From: Desulfofustis sp964433645
GTDB lineage: Bacteria; Desulfobacterota; Desulfobulbia; Desulfobulbales; Desulfocapsaceae
DNA length: 64,000 bases
Direction: 5' to 3'
Assembly (NCBI GenBank): GCA_964433645.1
Contig: CAYSSK010000002.1
Location: forward strand, 29,674 to 93,673
In this document: positions 8,320 to 16,342 of the stretch, piece after piece
How the letters are laid out: each line of letters opens with the position of its first letter
Position numbering within the stretch: the stretch's first letter is position 1
Notes under the pieces: generated by a model
The model's input: only the letters and a program-made list of their open reading frames with translations
Databases searched by the model: none
Told to the model about the DNA's origin: nothing
Position numbers and translations under genes: made by a program

Positions 8320-9417
8320 TTACAGATCGGTGGTCGTTTCGCCGCTGGTCGGATATGAGCCGAGCCATTCGAAATAGGAGCATTTGTTACGGATGCGCTC
8401 ACATCCTCTTTTGATCCGGTCTTCTTCCATGTGCCCCATCATATCGAGAAAAAAGACGTATTGCCAGGTTTTGCCCTTGATCGGCCGTGATTCGATCTTG
8501 GCGAGGTTGATGCCTTCCTCGGACAATACGGTGAGGATCTTGTTCAAGGCACCGGGGCGATCAATAGTTCCGATCAGCAGTGACGTTCGATCATCGCCGC
8601 TGTATTCGGGCGATTTCGTGCCGATTACCAGAAATCGGGTGGTGTTGCCTTGATAATCCTCGATCCCCTTGACGACGACTTGCAGTTCATAGGTTTTGAT
8701 GGCCAGCGACGAGGCGATGGCGCCGATATTGGGATTATTTGCGGCCATCTGGGCGGCGGCGCTCGTCGAGAATACCGGCAGCGTCGGTATGGACGGCAGA
8801 TTTTTCTTCAGCCACTCGCGGCATTGGGCCAGTGGCTGAGCGTGTGAGGCAACGGTCTGAATGTCTTCGATATTGCCCGATTTACAGACCAGGTTATGAC
8901 TGATTTCCAGGCGTACTTCGCCGCAGATCTTGACTCGGTATTTCATGAAGGAATCAAGGGTCGAGTAAACCGCGCCCTCGATGGAATTTTCAACCGGGAC
9001 GATACCGTAGACGGTGCGGCCTTTTTCCACTTCGGCAAAGACCTCGTCGATCGACTCCATCGCTTTAAAGGCAGCTGCCTGGCCGAAATATTTGACTCCG
9101 GCCAGGTGGGTGAAGGTGGCTTCGGGGCCGAGATAGGCAACCTGGATCTTTTTCTGGGAGAGCCGGCAACTGGTTATGATTTCGTGAAAAATGGAACGCA
9201 GTGCCGGTTCCGGAAAAACGCCGCTGTTGGCTTTGATCAGCCGGGTATAGATTTCCCGCTCGCGGAGCGGGTCCCATTTAGCGCGTTTTTCCTCATCCTT
9301 GAGACGACCGATGGCCTTGGCACAATCGATCCGTTCCTTGAGCAGATCGAGGATAGTATCGTCGATGGTGTCAATTCTGGTTCTGATTCTATTGATTTCG
9401 GATGAATTGTCTGTCAT
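8320..9417 (-). CDS. pheA: Bifunctional chorismate mutase/prephenate dehydratase (P-protein)
   Basis: Converts chorismate to prephenate and then to phenylpyruvate for phenylalanine synthesis. The 365-aa chain contains an AroQ-type chorismate mutase (about residues 8-90), a prephenate dehydratase domain (about 93-270, with YLGPEATFT, PVENSIEGAV, SHAQPLAQC and the catalytic TTRF), and a C-terminal ACT domain (about 280-355, with RPGAL and ESRP) for phenylalanine feedback. It begins the minus-strand operon and is divergent from the DUF39 gene across 216 bases. A second, divergent dehydratase-like domain occurs at 62287-63981, fused to prephenate dehydrogenase. Confidence 0.96.
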   Translation of the reverse strand: MTDNSSEINRIRTRIDTIDDTILDLLKERIDCAKAIGRLKDEEKRAKWDPLREREIYTRLIKANSGVFPEPALRSIFHEIITSCRLSQKKIQVAYLGPEATFTHLAGVKYFGQAAAFKAMESIDEVFAEVEKGRTVYGIVPVENSIEGAVYSTLDSFMKYRVKICGEVRLEISHNLVCKSGNIEDIQTVASHAQPLAQCREWLKKNLPSIPTLPVFSTSAAAQMAANNPNIGAIASSLAIKTYELQVVVKGIEDYQGNTTRFLVIGTKSPEYSGDDRTSLLIGTIDRPGALNKILTVLSEEGINLAKIESRPIKGKTWQYVFFLDMMGHMEEDRIKRGCERIRNKCSYFEWLGSYPTSGETTTDL

Positions 9418-9633
9418 GGTAGGGCGGCAGATGACATGGATTGTTAACGGCGAAACCGCAGCGGTGTCTGATGTGGGCGCAAGGATTCATTATGTAGGTA
9501 AAAGAAGGATGTATGTCAAGGATTAAAAGGATGACCAGAGGGCGGGCCGGTTGCGGCAGGGGGGCTCCCGCCGGGTCCATGACGGTTACGATACGGGAGA
9601 AGTATCCCTGCAACGGGTCGGGTTGAAAGAAAG

Positions 9634-10806
9634 ATGACACGAAAAACGACAGAAAAAACCTACGCTGAAATCAATGCCAGAATCAAAGCCGGTAAGGCGG
9701 TGATCATGACCGCCGAGGAAATGGTCGGCATCGTCAGGGAAGAAGGACCCGAAGCGGCGGCACAGCGGGTCGACGTGGTGACGACCGGCACGTTCGCCCC
9801 GATGTGCTCCTCGGGTGCATTTCTCAATTTCGGTCAATCGGTGCCGACCATCAAGGCATCCCAGGTCTGGTTCAACAAGGTACCGGCCTATGGTGGTCTG
9901 GCCGCGGTCGATTCCTATCTCGGGGCGACCGAACCGTGCGAGGACGACCCGCTCAATAAGGTGTATCCCGGAGAATTCAAATACGGGGGCGGCCATGTTA
10001 TCGAAGAGCTGCTCAAGGGCCAAACGATTCTGCTCGAAGCCAAGGGCTACGGTACCGACTGTTATGCCGCGCGTAAATTGAAAAGGGAAGTTACGCTGGC
10101 CGATCTCCCCCATGCCCTGCTCTGTAATCCTCGCAATGGCTATCAAAATTATAATTGTGCGGTCAATCTGTCCGATAAGGTGGTTTACACCTATATGGGC
10201 ATGCTCAAACCGCACTGTCGCAATGCCACCTATTGCAGTGCCGGAGAGTTGAGCCCCTTGCTCAACGACCCGCTCTATCGAACCATCGGCATCGGTACTC
10301 GGATTTTCCTCGGCGGCGGCATCGGCTATGTGACCTGGCAGGGAACCCAGCACAAGCCGTCGGCGCCGCGCGGTGACAACGGAGTGCCCCGGCGGCCGGC
10401 CGGCACCTTGATGGTTCAGGGTGATCTGCACCAGATGCAGGCGGCCTGGCTGAAGGGGTTGTCGATCCTTGGCTATGGCTGTTCACTTGCGGTTGGCCTC
10501 GGCATTCCGATCCCTGTGCTCAACGCTGAAATCGCCGCGGCTACCGGGGTAAGCGATGCCGATATCTACACCCAGGTGGTCGATTATGGAAGCGACTATA
10601 CGAACAATATAGCCAGGACGTACGGTGAGGTCAGTTACGCGGAACTGAAGAGCGGCACGATCACCATCAATGGCCTGACGGTTCCGACGGCGCCGTTGTC
10701 GAGCGTGGTCAAGGCACGGGAAATAGCTGAAATTTTGAAGCAATGGATGCGGCGCGGCCAGTTTCTGCTGCACGAACCGGCGCACCTGTTGCCCGGACCG
10801 CAGTGA
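9634..10806 (+). CDS. DUF39 homocysteine biosynthesis protein
   Basis: 390-aa protein of the DUF39/methanogenesis-marker-16-like family. In Methanosarcina and Desulfovibrio, genetics link family members to making homocysteine from aspartate semialdehyde and sulfide-derived sulfur without the usual acylation route. Recognisable stretches are TTGTFAPMCSSGAFLNFG near residue 50, KVPAYGGLAAVDSYLGA near 88, and the glycine-rich GTRIFLGGGIGYVTWQGTQH near 225. Several conserved cysteines (CSSG, CNPRN, CSAGE) could take part in sulfur transfer. No CBS pair or ferredoxin domain is fused to it here. It lies 5 bases before a LarE-like sulfur transferase gene, which suggests a common function. Start ATG 9634 has only a weak AAAGAAAG ribosome-binding site. 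Confidence 0.85.
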   Translation: MTRKTTEKTYAEINARIKAGKAVIMTAEEMVGIVREEGPEAAAQRVDVVTTGTFAPMCSSGAFLNFGQSVPTIKASQVWFNKVPAYGGLAAVDSYLGATEPCEDDPLNKVYPGEFKYGGGHVIEELLKGQTILLEAKGYGTDCYAARKLKREVTLADLPHALLCNPRNGYQNYNCAVNLSDKVVYTYMGMLKPHCRNATYCSAGELSPLLNDPLYRTIGIGTRIFLGGGIGYVTWQGTQHKPSAPRGDNGVPRRPAGTLMVQGDLHQMQAAWLKGLSILGYGCSLAVGLGIPIPVLNAEIAAATGVSDADIYTQVVDYGSDYTNNIARTYGEVSYAELKSGTITINGLTVPTAPLSSVVKAREIAEILKQWMRRGQFLLHEPAHLLPGPQ

Positions 10807-10811
10807 GAGCA

Positions 10812-11606
10812 ATGGCCGATATCGTTGCGAAGAAATATCAAGAGCTGCTCGACCTGCTCCGTACCCTGCCCAAGCTGGCAGTCGCCTATTCCGGCGGCGT
10901 TGACTCGACGCTGCTCGGTCATGCAGCCTGCACGGCCAAGGGGCCGGAGCAGGTGCTGGTCCTGCTGGCGACCTCGTGCCTGCTGTCCCGGCAGACGATC
11001 GCCGGTGCCGAAAGCGTCATCACCTCCTTTTTTCCCGCCACGGCCCGGTTGCACCCGGTGGCTATCGATATGCTGACCGAGCGGACGTTCCGTGCCAATG
11101 ACCGGCAGCGCTGCTATATCTGTAAATCACGAATTTACGACGGGTTGCTCGCGGAAATGCAGCGCCTTGGTTTTTCAACTCTCGTTGACGGCACGAATCT
11201 CGACGATCTGCGGCAAACTCGGCCGGGCCTCAGGGCTCTTGAGAAACGGGGAATTCGGATGCCGCTGGTCGAAACCGGATTCACCAAGGCCGACATTCGT
11301 GCGACGGCGCGCCAGGTCCGGCTGCCCAACGCCGAGTTGCCGTCTAATTCCTGTCTGGCAACCCGGATTGCCACCGGCACCTTGATCAGTCGGGATCGAC
11401 TCGCGGAGATCGAAGCGTGGGAAGATTTTCTGGGCGGCGCCGGATTTGCCGGATGTCGGGTCCGACCCAGGGGCGATTACCTCCAGTTGGAAGTGCAGCA
11501 TATCCATTGGGACCGCCTGGCCGATCCCGTTGTGCGCAGCAAAATAGCCGCGTACTTTCAAGCAAAAGGATTTGCCACGGTGGTGGTCGATTTGGTCGGT
11601 CGGTGA
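10812..11606 (+). CDS. LarE-like ATP-dependent sulfur transferase
   Basis: 264-aa PP-loop protein of the LarE family, whose known members adenylate a pyridine carboxylate and add sulfur during synthesis of the nickel-pincer cofactor of lactate racemase. The ATP-binding SGGVDST is at residues 27-33, and the family segment VDGTNLDDL is at about 125-133. There are three cysteines at conserved positions: C101 and C104 (RCYICK) and C181 (NSCLATRI). Three-cysteine LarE proteins are reported to bind an iron-sulfur cluster and act catalytically, unlike single-cysteine sacrificial ones. Neither larB nor larC is in the window, and the gene is tightly coupled to DUF39, so its true acceptor may be different. 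Confidence 0.8.
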   Translation: MADIVAKKYQELLDLLRTLPKLAVAYSGGVDSTLLGHAACTAKGPEQVLVLLATSCLLSRQTIAGAESVITSFFPATARLHPVAIDMLTERTFRANDRQRCYICKSRIYDGLLAEMQRLGFSTLVDGTNLDDLRQTRPGLRALEKRGIRMPLVETGFTKADIRATARQVRLPNAELPSNSCLATRIATGTLISRDRLAEIEAWEDFLGGAGFAGCRVRPRGDYLQLEVQHIHWDRLADPVVRSKIAAYFQAKGFATVVVDLVGR

Positions 11607-11776
11607 CGGTTTTGAGCAAAAACTTTGTATTCTTTACGTTTTTTGTGATTTAATTGTTGATTAAGGGGAATGATTCAATTATGCTATCCCCGTTTCTCGC
11701 CGAAAAGCCCGAAAATCAAGGGTTGTGGAGGTTTGCAAGGGGCCTTCGCTTTTGTGCAAAGTATGACTTTTTTCTT

Positions 11777-11805
11777 TTGACAATTGTTTTTTCTTTGATT
11801 AAAGC
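11777..11805 (+). promoter_or_regulatory. Candidate sigma-70 promoter for the HU gene
   Basis: A perfect -35 box TTGACA at 11777-11782 is followed after 17 bases by a poor -10 match (TAAAGC). The surrounding 275 bases between larE and HU are strikingly AT-rich for this genome, with several T-runs, as expected for a strong promoter region. Apart from this element I see no gene in 11607-11881. Confidence 0.35.
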
Positions 11806-11881
11806 ATCATACTCAAGGAGAGAGGGAACAGCGCAATCGTTGCTGTTACTTAGCTAAGAACGAATCAGCAGGGAGGAATTC

Positions 11882-12154
11882 ATGAACAAAAAGGAACTGA
11901 TTGAAAGTATCGCAGGAGCAGCCGAGATCAGCAAAGCCGCAGCAGAGAAAGCTCTGAACGCGGCCATGGCAGCCGTTGCCGACGCTTTGAAGAAAGGCGA
12001 CAAAGTTACCTTGGTTGGATTCGGAACGTTCTCCGTTGCTAAGCGGGATGCTCGTACCGGACGCAACCCACAGACCGGCAAATCGATCAAAATTCCGGCT
12101 AAAAAGATTGCCAAATTCAAAGCAGGCAGTAAACTGTCCGACGCCATTAACTGA
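11882..12154 (+). CDS. hup: HU family DNA-binding protein
   Basis: 90-aa histone-like protein that bends and packages DNA as a dimer. It has the typical N-terminal helices (MNKKELIESIAGAAEISK) and the DNA-binding arm signature GFGTFSVAKRDARTGRNP at about residues 46-63. The length is that of HU rather than IHF. A GGGAGGAA ribosome-binding site precedes ATG 11882. It appears to be transcribed alone, with tRNA-Pro downstream. Confidence 0.95.
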   Translation: MNKKELIESIAGAAEISKAAAEKALNAAMAAVADALKKGDKVTLVGFGTFSVAKRDARTGRNPQTGKSIKIPAKKIAKFKAGSKLSDAIN

Positions 12155-12224
12155 GCAGACAGTAGGACATTCCTGGCAGGTTAAGAAAAGTTCCGTAAAG
12201 TTCTGGAATTCATTGAGCTGAAGT

Positions 12225-12301
12225 CGGGACGTGGCTCAGTCTGGTAGAGCACAGCGTTCGGGACGCTGGGGTCGGAGGTTCGAATCCTCTCGTCCCGACC
12301 A
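12225..12301 (+). tRNA. tRNA-Pro (CGG anticodon)
   Basis: A 77-base cloverleaf can be folded by hand. The acceptor stem CGGGACG pairs with CGTCCCG, and the D arm is GCTC/GAGC. The anticodon stem CAGCG/CGCTG encloses TTCGGGA, giving anticodon CGG. The T arm is GGAGG-TTCGAAT-CCTCT, followed by discriminator A and an encoded CCA end. Overall sequence closely resembles bacterial proline tRNAs. It lies 70 bases after HU with no terminator between them, so it may share that transcript or have its own promoter. Confidence 0.96.
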
Positions 12302-12365
12302 TGAATGATAGCTGAATCAAAGAGAATTATACGCGCACGTAACTTGATTAGCATGCTGGCAGGGT

Positions 12366-12400
12366 AAAAAGCCGCTCCCATCGGGAAGCGGCTTTTTCTT
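12366..12400 (+). terminator. Rho-independent terminator after tRNA-Pro
   Basis: An A-rich lead and GCCGCT (12371-12376) pair with AGCGGC (12387-12392), followed by TTTTTCTTTT. The flanking A5/T5 extend the stem to about 11 base pairs. It ends the HU/tRNA transcript and lies immediately before the cbiD start codon at 12403, so it occupies the place where the cbiD ribosome-binding site should be. Confidence 0.9.
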
Positions 12401-12402
12401 TT

Positions 12403-13488
12403 ATGAAAAACCGTCTTCGTTCAGGATTTACCACCGGTGCCTGTGCCGCGGCGGCAGCCAAGGCTGCCGCCGCGGCACTCGTGGGCGAACAGCTTGTGGA
12501 AACGGTGGAGATACCGTTTCCCGACGGCGCGCGCTTTGTTTTTCCCGTCCTGTGGAGCAGGTTGACAGGGCGCGCCGGCGGTGCGGCGATTATCAAGGAC
12601 GCCGGCGATGACCCCGACGTTACCAATCGGGCAGAAATAGTTGCCTGGGTGCGCCGTCTTCCGCAGGCGGCCACTGCCGGTGAAGAGCAGGTCCACATCA
12701 CCGGCGGGCGCGGCGTCGGTCGGGTTACCAAACCCGGATTGGCGGTACCGGTCGGACAACCTGCCATTAACCCGGTACCGCTGCTGATGATCCGTGCCGC
12801 AGTCGGCGAAGTACTCGCTTCTGTCAGCCCGGACGGACGGGAACGATTCGAGGTATGCATTGAAGTGCCCGCCGGCGAACAGCTGGCCCGCAAGACGCTT
12901 AACCGGCGGCTCGGAATCGTCGGCGGGATTTCTATTCTCGGGACCACCGGTATCGTTCGGCCAATTTCCGCCGAGGCCTGGACGGCAACCATAGCCGCTT
13001 CCATGGATGTTGCGGAAGCCACCGGTATCAGAGAAATCGTTCTGTCAACCGGGAGAACGTCCGAACGGGCGGTGGAATCCCTTATCGGCGCAGCGGAAGA
13101 GGCGCTGGTGATGATGGGAGATTATCTCGACTTTTCCCTGCAGGAAGTGAGAAAACGATCATTTCGCCGGGTTCACATGGCAGCCATGTGGGCGAAATTG
13201 CTCAAAGGGGCCATGGGTATCGCCCAGACCCACGTGCGGCACGGCATGCTGGAGGTGGCGGCGATTCGCCGGTTTTTCCGGCGGCACCGCGTGGCAGACG
13301 CGACACTCCAGGCCATCGGCCAGGCCCATACGGCAAGAGAGGTGCTTGACATTCTTCTCCTGCGTCGCGAGACGGCGGTTATCGAGTTGATCTGCCGGCT
13401 GGCTCAACAACACTACGAGCAGCGATGCGGTGTGCCGGTGAGCATCTATCTGGTCGGCAGTGACGGCCGCATCCTGCATCGCACGTAG
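12403..13488 (+). CDS. cbiD: Cobalt-precorrin-5B C1-methyltransferase CbiD
   Basis: Methylates C1 of the corrin ring in the anaerobic (early cobalt insertion) cobalamin pathway. The 361-aa protein has the diagnostic N-terminus LRSGFTTGACAAAAAKAA, a ring-binding region with GGRGVGRVTKPGLAVPVG (about residues 107-124), and STGRTSER near 213. There is no ribosome-binding site before ATG 12403, because the sequence there is the T-tract of the preceding terminator. It heads a short run of corrin genes (cbiD, cbiET, cbiF). Other required genes such as cbiC, cbiG, cbiH, cbiJ and cbiL are not in the window. Confidence 0.94.
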   Translation: MKNRLRSGFTTGACAAAAAKAAAAALVGEQLVETVEIPFPDGARFVFPVLWSRLTGRAGGAAIIKDAGDDPDVTNRAEIVAWVRRLPQAATAGEEQVHITGGRGVGRVTKPGLAVPVGQPAINPVPLLMIRAAVGEVLASVSPDGRERFEVCIEVPAGEQLARKTLNRRLGIVGGISILGTTGIVRPISAEAWTATIAASMDVAEATGIREIVLSTGRTSERAVESLIGAAEEALVMMGDYLDFSLQEVRKRSFRRVHMAAMWAKLLKGAMGIAQTHVRHGMLEVAAIRRFFRRHRVADATLQAIGQAHTAREVLDILLLRRETAVIELICRLAQQHYEQRCGVPVSIYLVGSDGRILHRT

Positions 13489-13508
13489 CTGAAAGAGAGG
13501 AGCAGCCA

Positions 13509-14738
13509 ATGGCGACGATCCACGTTATCGGCATGGTGGGGCAGCAGCTTCCCGACAAGATGCGGCAGCTGCTGGCTGCGTCGGCCTCACTGCTCGTGTG
13601 CTCCGCGGCACTGCGCGACACGCTCACCTCCCAATTGCCGATGGCCGCCGGCGTTCCCTGGTTGTCGATTACCCCGCTGCAGGGTTGCCTGAGTGAGCTG
13701 CAGACCCACGGAGGCGACGGCCCGGTGGTCGTTGCGACCACCGGGGACCCGCTATTTTTCGGTTTCGGTCGCCTGCTCAAAGAAACTTTAGTCGACTGGG
13801 AAATCAGTTTCGAGCCGTCGCTGTCGAGCATGCAGCTTTGTTTTGCCCGCTTCGGCATACCCTGGGATGATGCACGGTTTCTCAGCCTGCACGGCCGGCC
13901 ACTGCACCTGCTCGAACAAAAGCTGCAGGTGGAAAAACTGTTTGTGTTCACCGATCGCGTCAATTCGCCGGCGGCCATTGCCCGTTTTCTCATCGACCGT
14001 TTCGGCAAGCAGGAGGCCGGCCGCTATCGCCTCTTTGTCGGCGAATGTTTGGCGACTTCACGGGAGCGATTGCTGGCAGGGGACCCGCACGAGTTGGCCG
14101 GGCAGATCTTTCACGAACCGAATTGCCTGATCCTGCGCAATACGGCAGCAAGCCCCGCGGACGACCGCCCGCGTTTTGGCCTGAGGGAACAGGATCTGGC
14201 GCACAGTCGCGGCCTGATCACCAAAAATGAGGTTCGGGCGGCGGTGCTGCACACGCTTGCCTTGCCGTCGCAGGGGGTGCTGTGGGACATCGGGGCCGGG
14301 TCCGGTTCGGTCGGTATCGAGGCGTCCCGGCTCTTTCCCGAATCGACGGTCTATGCGGTGGAAAAAGACGAGGCCCGCTGTGCCACTATCCGAACGAATC
14401 GACAGCGATTCCGCTGCTGGAACCTGATCGTCGTACCGGGCACGGCGCCGTCGGCCCTCGCCGGACTTCCCTTGCCGGACCGGGTATTCATCGGCGGGTC
14501 AGGGGGTAATCTTCAGGCGATCCTGCGCTATCTGTTCAGCGTGATTGCCAGATCAACGATAATCGTGTTGACTGGTGTCTGTGACCGGACGCGGGCGCTG
14601 GCCCCGCGGCTGCTTGCCGATGCCGGCTACCGGGTGGCGGTGAGCCGGGTCTCGGTCAGCCGGTTTGCAGGAGGAGAAGGGCCGGAAACCAGGTTGAATC
14701 CGATTGATATCATCAGGGCTGAACGAAACGATGGTTGA
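13509..14738 (+). CDS. cbiET: Precorrin-6Y C5,15-methyltransferase (decarboxylating), CbiE-CbiT fusion
   Basis: 409-aa bifunctional enzyme. The N-terminal half (about 1-200) is a tetrapyrrole methylase of the CbiE type with VVVATTGDPLFFGFGRLL; it methylates C5. The C-terminal half (about 210-400) is a class I methyltransferase of the CbiT type, with LITKNEVRAAVL and WDIGAGSGSVGIEASRL, and carries out C15 methylation with decarboxylation. The same fusion is known as CobL in the aerobic pathway. A GAGAGGAG ribosome-binding site precedes ATG 13509, and the 3' end overlaps cbiF. Confidence 0.93.
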   Translation: MATIHVIGMVGQQLPDKMRQLLAASASLLVCSAALRDTLTSQLPMAAGVPWLSITPLQGCLSELQTHGGDGPVVVATTGDPLFFGFGRLLKETLVDWEISFEPSLSSMQLCFARFGIPWDDARFLSLHGRPLHLLEQKLQVEKLFVFTDRVNSPAAIARFLIDRFGKQEAGRYRLFVGECLATSRERLLAGDPHELAGQIFHEPNCLILRNTAASPADDRPRFGLREQDLAHSRGLITKNEVRAAVLHTLALPSQGVLWDIGAGSGSVGIEASRLFPESTVYAVEKDEARCATIRTNRQRFRCWNLIVVPGTAPSALAGLPLPDRVFIGGSGGNLQAILRYLFSVIARSTIIVLTGVCDRTRALAPRLLADAGYRVAVSRVSVSRFAGGEGPETRLNPIDIIRAERNDG

Positions 14739-15522
14739 GCGACAATCCAAGAGAAACGGAAAGGTCTATTTCATCGGCGCCGGGCCGGGGGCGGTCGACC
14801 TGATCACGGTGCGCGGCCGCCGGCTCATCGATGGGGCCGACTGCATCATTTATGCCGGCAGCCTGGTGAACCCGGAATTGTTTTCCGGCAATCGGGTCCC
14901 GCTGCACGATTCCGCGGCACTGCATCTCGACGAGATAATAGAGATCATGGCCGCGGTGGTCGAGCAGGGCGGCAGCGTGGCCCGGGTCCATACCGGCGAC
15001 CCGGCGCTCTACGGCGCTATCGGGGAACAGATGGCCCGGCTTGAACAACGGGGCATTGTTTACGAGATCGTCCCGGGGGTCAGCTCGGCCTTTGCGGCTG
15101 CAGCCGCGCTCGGTGTCGAGCTGACGCTCCCCGAAGTGACCCAGAGCGTTATCATCACCAGGCGGGAAGGCCGCACCCCGGTGCCGGAGCGTGAATCTTT
15201 AACCCGGCTGGCCGCCTCGGGTTCGACGATGATGATCTTTCTGTCGGTCGGCATGATTGAAGGGGTCGTCGCCGATCTGCTGGCCGGCGGCTACTCGCAT
15301 GAAACCCCGGTGGCGGTGGTCATGAAGGCCAGCTGGCCCGACCAGCGGGTGGTTACGGGAACGCTTGCCGACATTGGTGCAACTGTGCAGGCGGCGGGGA
15401 TTGCCAAGACCGCGATGATCTGCGTCGGTGAGGTTTTCGGCGGCAGCCGGCCGGCCGGCCGGTCCCGGCTGTATGACCCGGAATTCAGCCATGGCAGCCG
15501 GCATGACGGAGGGAACCGATGA
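14731..15522 (+). CDS. cbiF: Precorrin-4/cobalt-precorrin-4 C11-methyltransferase
   Basis: 263-aa tetrapyrrole methylase that adds the C11 methyl group. It shows the family motifs VYFIGAGPGAVDLITVRG (about residues 10-27), a VHTGDPALYGAIGEQ segment (about 88-102) and VVPGVSSAFAAAAALG-like residues near 115. ATG 14731 lies inside the end of cbiET (stop 14736-14738), which points to coupled translation. Assignment to the C11 enzyme rather than another ring methylase rests on DCIIYAGSLVNPE near the N-terminus, typical of CbiF/CobM. Confidence 0.92.
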   Translation: MVERQSKRNGKVYFIGAGPGAVDLITVRGRRLIDGADCIIYAGSLVNPELFSGNRVPLHDSAALHLDEIIEIMAAVVEQGGSVARVHTGDPALYGAIGEQMARLEQRGIVYEIVPGVSSAFAAAAALGVELTLPEVTQSVIITRREGRTPVPERESLTRLAASGSTMMIFLSVGMIEGVVADLLAGGYSHETPVAVVMKASWPDQRVVTGTLADIGATVQAAGIAKTAMICVGEVFGGSRPAGRSRLYDPEFSHGSRHDGGNR

Positions 15523-16148
15523 CTTCCGAGAGGGCAGCTTTCAGCTGCCGGGACCACCGTTCTTTCGAGACACTGCTTGCCGAATCGGTCGCGCTGCATG
15601 GTCACCTCTGTGCCGGGCAGGTTGTCGGCGTGCGTATGAGCATGCTCGGACTTGAACTGCTCGGAATCCGCGACCCGGAAGGAGCCGACCGGAAAAAACT
15701 CTACGTGGTGGTCGAGATCGATCGGTGCGCCACCGATGCGATTCAGTCCGTTACCGGCTGCAGTCTCGGCAAGCGGTCATTGCGCTGGGTCGACGTGGGC
15801 ATCATGGCGGCAACCTTTGTCAACCTGGAAACAGCGGAGGCGGTGCGAATCACCGCCCGTGAGCAGGCGCGGGAGCTGGCCGACCGCTATCGTCCGGACA
15901 TCGTCGATCGGTATCAACGGCAATTGGCTGCTTATCAGGAAATGCCCGATGAAGCGTTATTTACGGTGCAACGGGTTCGTGTGGCGATAGCCGAGACCGA
16001 CCTGCCGGGCCGGCCGTTGCGCCGGGTGTGCTGCGAGCGCTGCGGTGACTGGGTTCAGGACGGCAGAGAGGAGCACCTCGACGGCCGGGTCGTTTGCCGG
16101 TCCTGCGCTCACGGGGCCTATTATAGTATCATCGATCCGTGTCGATAA
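15519..16148 (+). CDS. FmdE family protein with C-terminal zinc ribbon
   Basis: 209-aa protein of the FmdE family (named after a gene near molybdenum formylmethanofuran dehydrogenase; biochemical role unsettled). The N-terminal domain has HGHLCAGQVVGVRMS (about residues 27-41) and EIDRCATDAIQSVTGCSLG (about 67-85), whose His and Cys residues probably bind metal. The C-terminus has CCERCGDWV and CRSCAHG, a four-cysteine zinc ribbon. It overlaps cbiF by ATGA, so it is the last gene of the cobalamin set. A role in metal handling for corrin synthesis is possible, but I infer this only from position. Confidence 0.82.
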   Translation: MTSERAAFSCRDHRSFETLLAESVALHGHLCAGQVVGVRMSMLGLELLGIRDPEGADRKKLYVVVEIDRCATDAIQSVTGCSLGKRSLRWVDVGIMAATFVNLETAEAVRITAREQARELADRYRPDIVDRYQRQLAAYQEMPDEALFTVQRVRVAIAETDLPGRPLRRVCCERCGDWVQDGREEHLDGRVVCRSCAHGAYYSIIDPCR

Positions 16149-16256
16149 CCGGCGGATTAGATAAAATGAAGAACCGACCGTTCGTGCGGCGACCTTTTTT
16201 TATGCTGAAAATGCACACTTTTCCGATTTGTTGCGATTTCTTGTCATGGGTGGTAT

Positions 16257-16305
16257 CTGGAAAAAGGAGCCCATCGGCCACGACGATGATTTTTTCCAGT
16301 CGTCG
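16257..16305 (+). promoter_or_regulatory. Two overlapping inverted repeats upstream of hisHF
   Basis: CTGGAAAAA (16257-16265) pairs perfectly with TTTTTCCAG (16291-16299). Inside and beyond it, CGACGA (16281-16286) pairs with TCGTCG (16300-16305). The second stem uses bases in the loop of the first, so the two could be alternative structures. No histidine-rich leader peptide is present. This is the only structure that I see in the 194 bases before hisHF. Confidence 0.3.
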
Positions 16306-16342
16306 CGATTCCGTTGAACTATCAATGAGCTATTAATGAATC

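Noticed and set aside
9560..9633. Possible S-adenosylhomocysteine riboswitch before the DUF39 gene (GGGAGAAGTATCC, CTGCAACGGG)
   Set aside because: Only one short patch resembles the conserved core; the pairing partners that I would expect downstream are absent before the start codon.
11654..11857. A 67-codon open frame in the AT-rich region before HU
   Set aside because: No ribosome-binding site, promoter-like composition and no recognisable protein features.
12302..12402. Cobalamin riboswitch upstream of cbiD
   Set aside because: No B12-box-like sequence, and the space is filled by the tRNA end and its terminator.
16139..16336. A possible leader peptide before hisHF
   Set aside because: It contains a single His codon and no terminator/antiterminator pair of the attenuation type.
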